Shown: one piece after another, positions 14,213 to 16,277 of the stretch | Layout of the letters: every line of letters starts with the position of its first letter | Position numbering within the stretch: the stretch's first letter is position 1 | DNA from: Candidatus Cloacimonadota bacterium | GTDB taxonomy: Bacteria > Cloacimonadota > Cloacimonadia > Cloacimonadales > JAFGVF01 | Assembly (NCBI GenBank): GCA_016938155.1 | Contig: JAFGVF010000040.1 | Span: forward strand, 1 to 16,277 | Length of the DNA stretch: 16,277 nt | Direction of reading: 5' to 3' | Notes under the pieces: model-generated | The model's input: only the letters and a program-made list of their open reading frames with translations | Told to the model about the DNA's origin: nothing | Databases searched by the model: none | Made by a program: the position numbers and the translations under genes

Positions 14213-16277
14213 ATGAGAGCAAGAACAGCATTAGTCTTGTTCATGTTGCTACTGATAAACGCTGCCTTTGCTGTACTGACGATAGATAACAGCAATGATG
14301 AAATGCTGAAAATCACCTATAAATCAGGTGAATTTGAGATAAATGAGACGGATCTATTCAGTGTTATCAAAGAAGATGATTTATACAGAAAAGATACAGT
14401 CGGGCTACCCGATATCCCATATTATGAATTCAATGTCGCCGTTCCACAATATGGCAACATCAATTTAAGCTATTCCGTTCATAGAACTGAATCTCTAATC
14501 CTTAATCTTCCGCTCCAGCCAATTCCGGAAATTAAGAGAGGTAAAGAAACAGATGAATATCAATATGCAATCATCCCGGAATATAGAACAGCCATAAATC
14601 AGATTGAGGTTGTAAAAGGCGAATATGAAGAGTTTCGCCATAGTGCTTTTGTTCCTGTAAGGATTTATCCCTTTGGTTATAATCCCGGAAAAAAGGAACT
14701 TGAAGTTGCAGACGAGATTGAAATCACAATTACAATTTCCGGTAATACAAAAGCGATCAGACAACTCTCAGAAAAAGACGGAAACATCATCTCTGAACTA
14801 GTTGTAAATCCTGCTTCAGCACTGAAATGGAAGACCGGAAGAACACGCGAAACCGTCAATTATACAGATTTCACCAAATCGGATTACTGGTATCGTTTCA
14901 GTGTCAGAGATCAAGGACTTGCTACCATCAGCTATTCCGATTTGTCTGAGCTTCCTCTTCAGGATATTGACCCCCGTAGTATAAGAATAATGACCAACGG
15001 TGGCAAATTACTCTACAATAACTCCGAAGAACAGGGAAGCGAGTTTGTGGAAATTCCGATAATAGTTGAGGGTGAAGATGATGGTGTTTTCAATCAGAAT
15101 GATAGAATTATCCTTTATGTTGAAGGAAGAGACTTACGCAGAAAGAATACGGCAATTAGCCAGTCCCTTTTCCGAAATCCCTACTCAGATGAGACAGTAT
15201 ATTGGTTGACTTTTGAAGGAGATTTCCCGACAGCTCCCTTGAGAATCAGTTCACTCCCCGAATATTACCAGGAAGATGTTCAAAGAACAATTTCCCAATA
15301 CCCATTTACATTTAGAAAAGAGGACGAAAGATACAGGCGTTCGCAATGGGGCTTTGAATGGTATGATTACCTCATGGCAGGAAGTTCAACCCAGACATAT
15401 AATTTCGATATCCCGGCAATAGATGTTGCTCCCGAACAGGGTGTTTACTCCCGCTTTGAATTGTCAGCAGTGGACTCCAATACGGATGATTACGGTGAAA
15501 GCCACTCGATGGATATTCTCCTTAATGGTAGCGTGATCTATAATGCAATCTGGACAGGACCTTCCGCAAAATTCGTCAGTACTTCCAATTATACCCCCCA
15601 ATCAGGTACTAATGAAGTTGGTTTAAGAGTAAACAGGACATCGAGTAACGATATTCTCCTTGATTATATTCAGATAACTTACGACCGATTACTAAAGAAG
15701 AAAAGTAGTAGTCAATATAAACTGAGCATCAGGGATCTGGATGAGAATATTATCACTCAATTTAACTTTACCAAGGAATCAAACTCACCGTTGTATGTAT
15801 TCCAGGTCGATGATTTCAACCAAATCTGGAAGATAAACCCGACTATTGACGGCAGCAGTTTCTCCTTTATTGCTGACGGCAAAAAGGTAGAAGGCGAATA
15901 CAGTCAACCGACCGAATACCTCATTGGGCAGGACTCAGACTTGTTGGCAATTAATAATATTAATCGTTATTACCCCTCAGATTTACCTGCTGCAAGCCAA
16001 TCTATCGATTACATTATTATCACTCCCCAAGAGTTCATTTCACAGGCTAACAGGTTAGCCTCAATCTACGAATCCACTCGGTCACTAAACTGTGAAGTAT
16101 TGACTTTATCTCAGATTTTTGACTGGTTTAACGCCGGTATGCCTGACCCCGGAGCATTGAAGCTTTACTTTGAATACCTTTATGATGTTAATCCCGCAGC
16201 TGATTCTATGGCAGTTGTTCTTTTAGGTTCAGGAACTTATGATTGGCGTAATAATTCAGGACAAGCAGCATCAAAAA
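14213..16277 (+). CDS. Secreted C25 (gingipain/PorU-like) cysteine peptidase, partial
   Basis: An open frame of 688 codons running off the right edge. A signal peptide (1-20, ending AAFA) follows an AGGAGGAAT ribosome site. Residues up to about 210 fit the C25 propeptide, including GLPDIPYYEFNVAVP and FVPVRIYPFGYNPGKKELEV. The middle is beta-rich with Asp/Asn-rich turns (EGEDDGVFNQNDRIILYV). The peptidase domain opens at about 599 with DYIIITPQEF, then MPDPGALKLYFEYLYD and VVLLGSGTYDWRNNSG (668-683), as in gingipains and PorU. The catalytic His and Cys would lie beyond the window. PorU is the type IX secretion sortase; a secreted substrate peptidase is the main alternative, so no gene symbol is given. 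Confidence 0.88.
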   Translation, partial: MRARTALVLFMLLLINAAFAVLTIDNSNDEMLKITYKSGEFEINETDLFSVIKEDDLYRKDTVGLPDIPYYEFNVAVPQYGNINLSYSVHRTESLILNLPLQPIPEIKRGKETDEYQYAIIPEYRTAINQIEVVKGEYEEFRHSAFVPVRIYPFGYNPGKKELEVADEIEITITISGNTKAIRQLSEKDGNIISELVVNPASALKWKTGRTRETVNYTDFTKSDYWYRFSVRDQGLATISYSDLSELPLQDIDPRSIRIMTNGGKLLYNNSEEQGSEFVEIPIIVEGEDDGVFNQNDRIILYVEGRDLRRKNTAISQSLFRNPYSDETVYWLTFEGDFPTAPLRISSLPEYYQEDVQRTISQYPFTFRKEDERYRRSQWGFEWYDYLMAGSSTQTYNFDIPAIDVAPEQGVYSRFELSAVDSNTDDYGESHSMDILLNGSVIYNAIWTGPSAKFVSTSNYTPQSGTNEVGLRVNRTSSNDILLDYIQITYDRLLKKKSSSQYKLSIRDLDENIITQFNFTKESNSPLYVFQVDDFNQIWKINPTIDGSSFSFIADGKKVEGEYSQPTEYLIGQDSDLLAINNINRYYPSDLPAASQSIDYIIITPQEFISQANRLASIYESTRSLNCEVLTLSQIFDWFNAGMPDPGALKLYFEYLYDVNPAADSMAVVLLGSGTYDWRNNSGQAASK

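Overview
The window reads as an AT-rich chromosomal segment of an anaerobic, double-membraned bacterium. Type IX-style C25 peptidase signals, phosphate butyryltransferase, a sodium-pump decarboxylase gamma subunit, Hcp and a short RpoD-type sigma factor without region 1.1 together suggest a Bacteroidetes/FCB-group relative, most likely Candidatus Cloacimonadota. This placement is inference from gene content; no rRNA is present to prove it.

Layout. Positions 1-3873 are one leftward run: acyP, a LysM/M23 endopeptidase, an RpoD-like sigma factor, a Ptb-family acyltransferase, rlmH and the start of an OadG-like subunit cut by the left edge. Positions 3874-4628 hold no credible gene but contain an array of CACTG cores at an exact 11-bp period, facing an inverted CAGTG array. 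Positions 4629-7755 are a rightward, tightly coupled set: lipoprotein, ruvB and a Wzx-like flippase, joined by 1-nt overlaps. A free HPt protein (leftward, overlapping the flippase tail) and a hybrid sensor kinase (rightward) form a divergent phosphorelay pair at 7724-9907. Positions 10108-12824 hold a TetR regulator, a cupin and the hydroxylamine reductase Hcp, with matching 20-bp palindromes before tetR and before cupin-hcp, closed by a strong terminator.

Positions 12825-13425 are gene-free and contain two more periodic arrays: an 11-bp G-rich direct repeat with quadruplex potential, and opposed 10-bp arrays of a GTCCGTG/CACGGAC family. A leftward membrane protein resembling Mpv17/PMP22 follows, then a rightward secreted C25 (gingipain/PorU-like) protein that leaves the window as its peptidase domain begins.

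The most notable signals are the three short-core arrays with helical-turn spacing, confined to the two long gene-free stretches; the TetR operator pair on cupin-hcp; and the hybrid kinase whose ATP-binding motifs are eroded while its phospho-acceptor residues and partner HPt are intact. No tRNA, rRNA, CRISPR array or insertion sequence was recognised.
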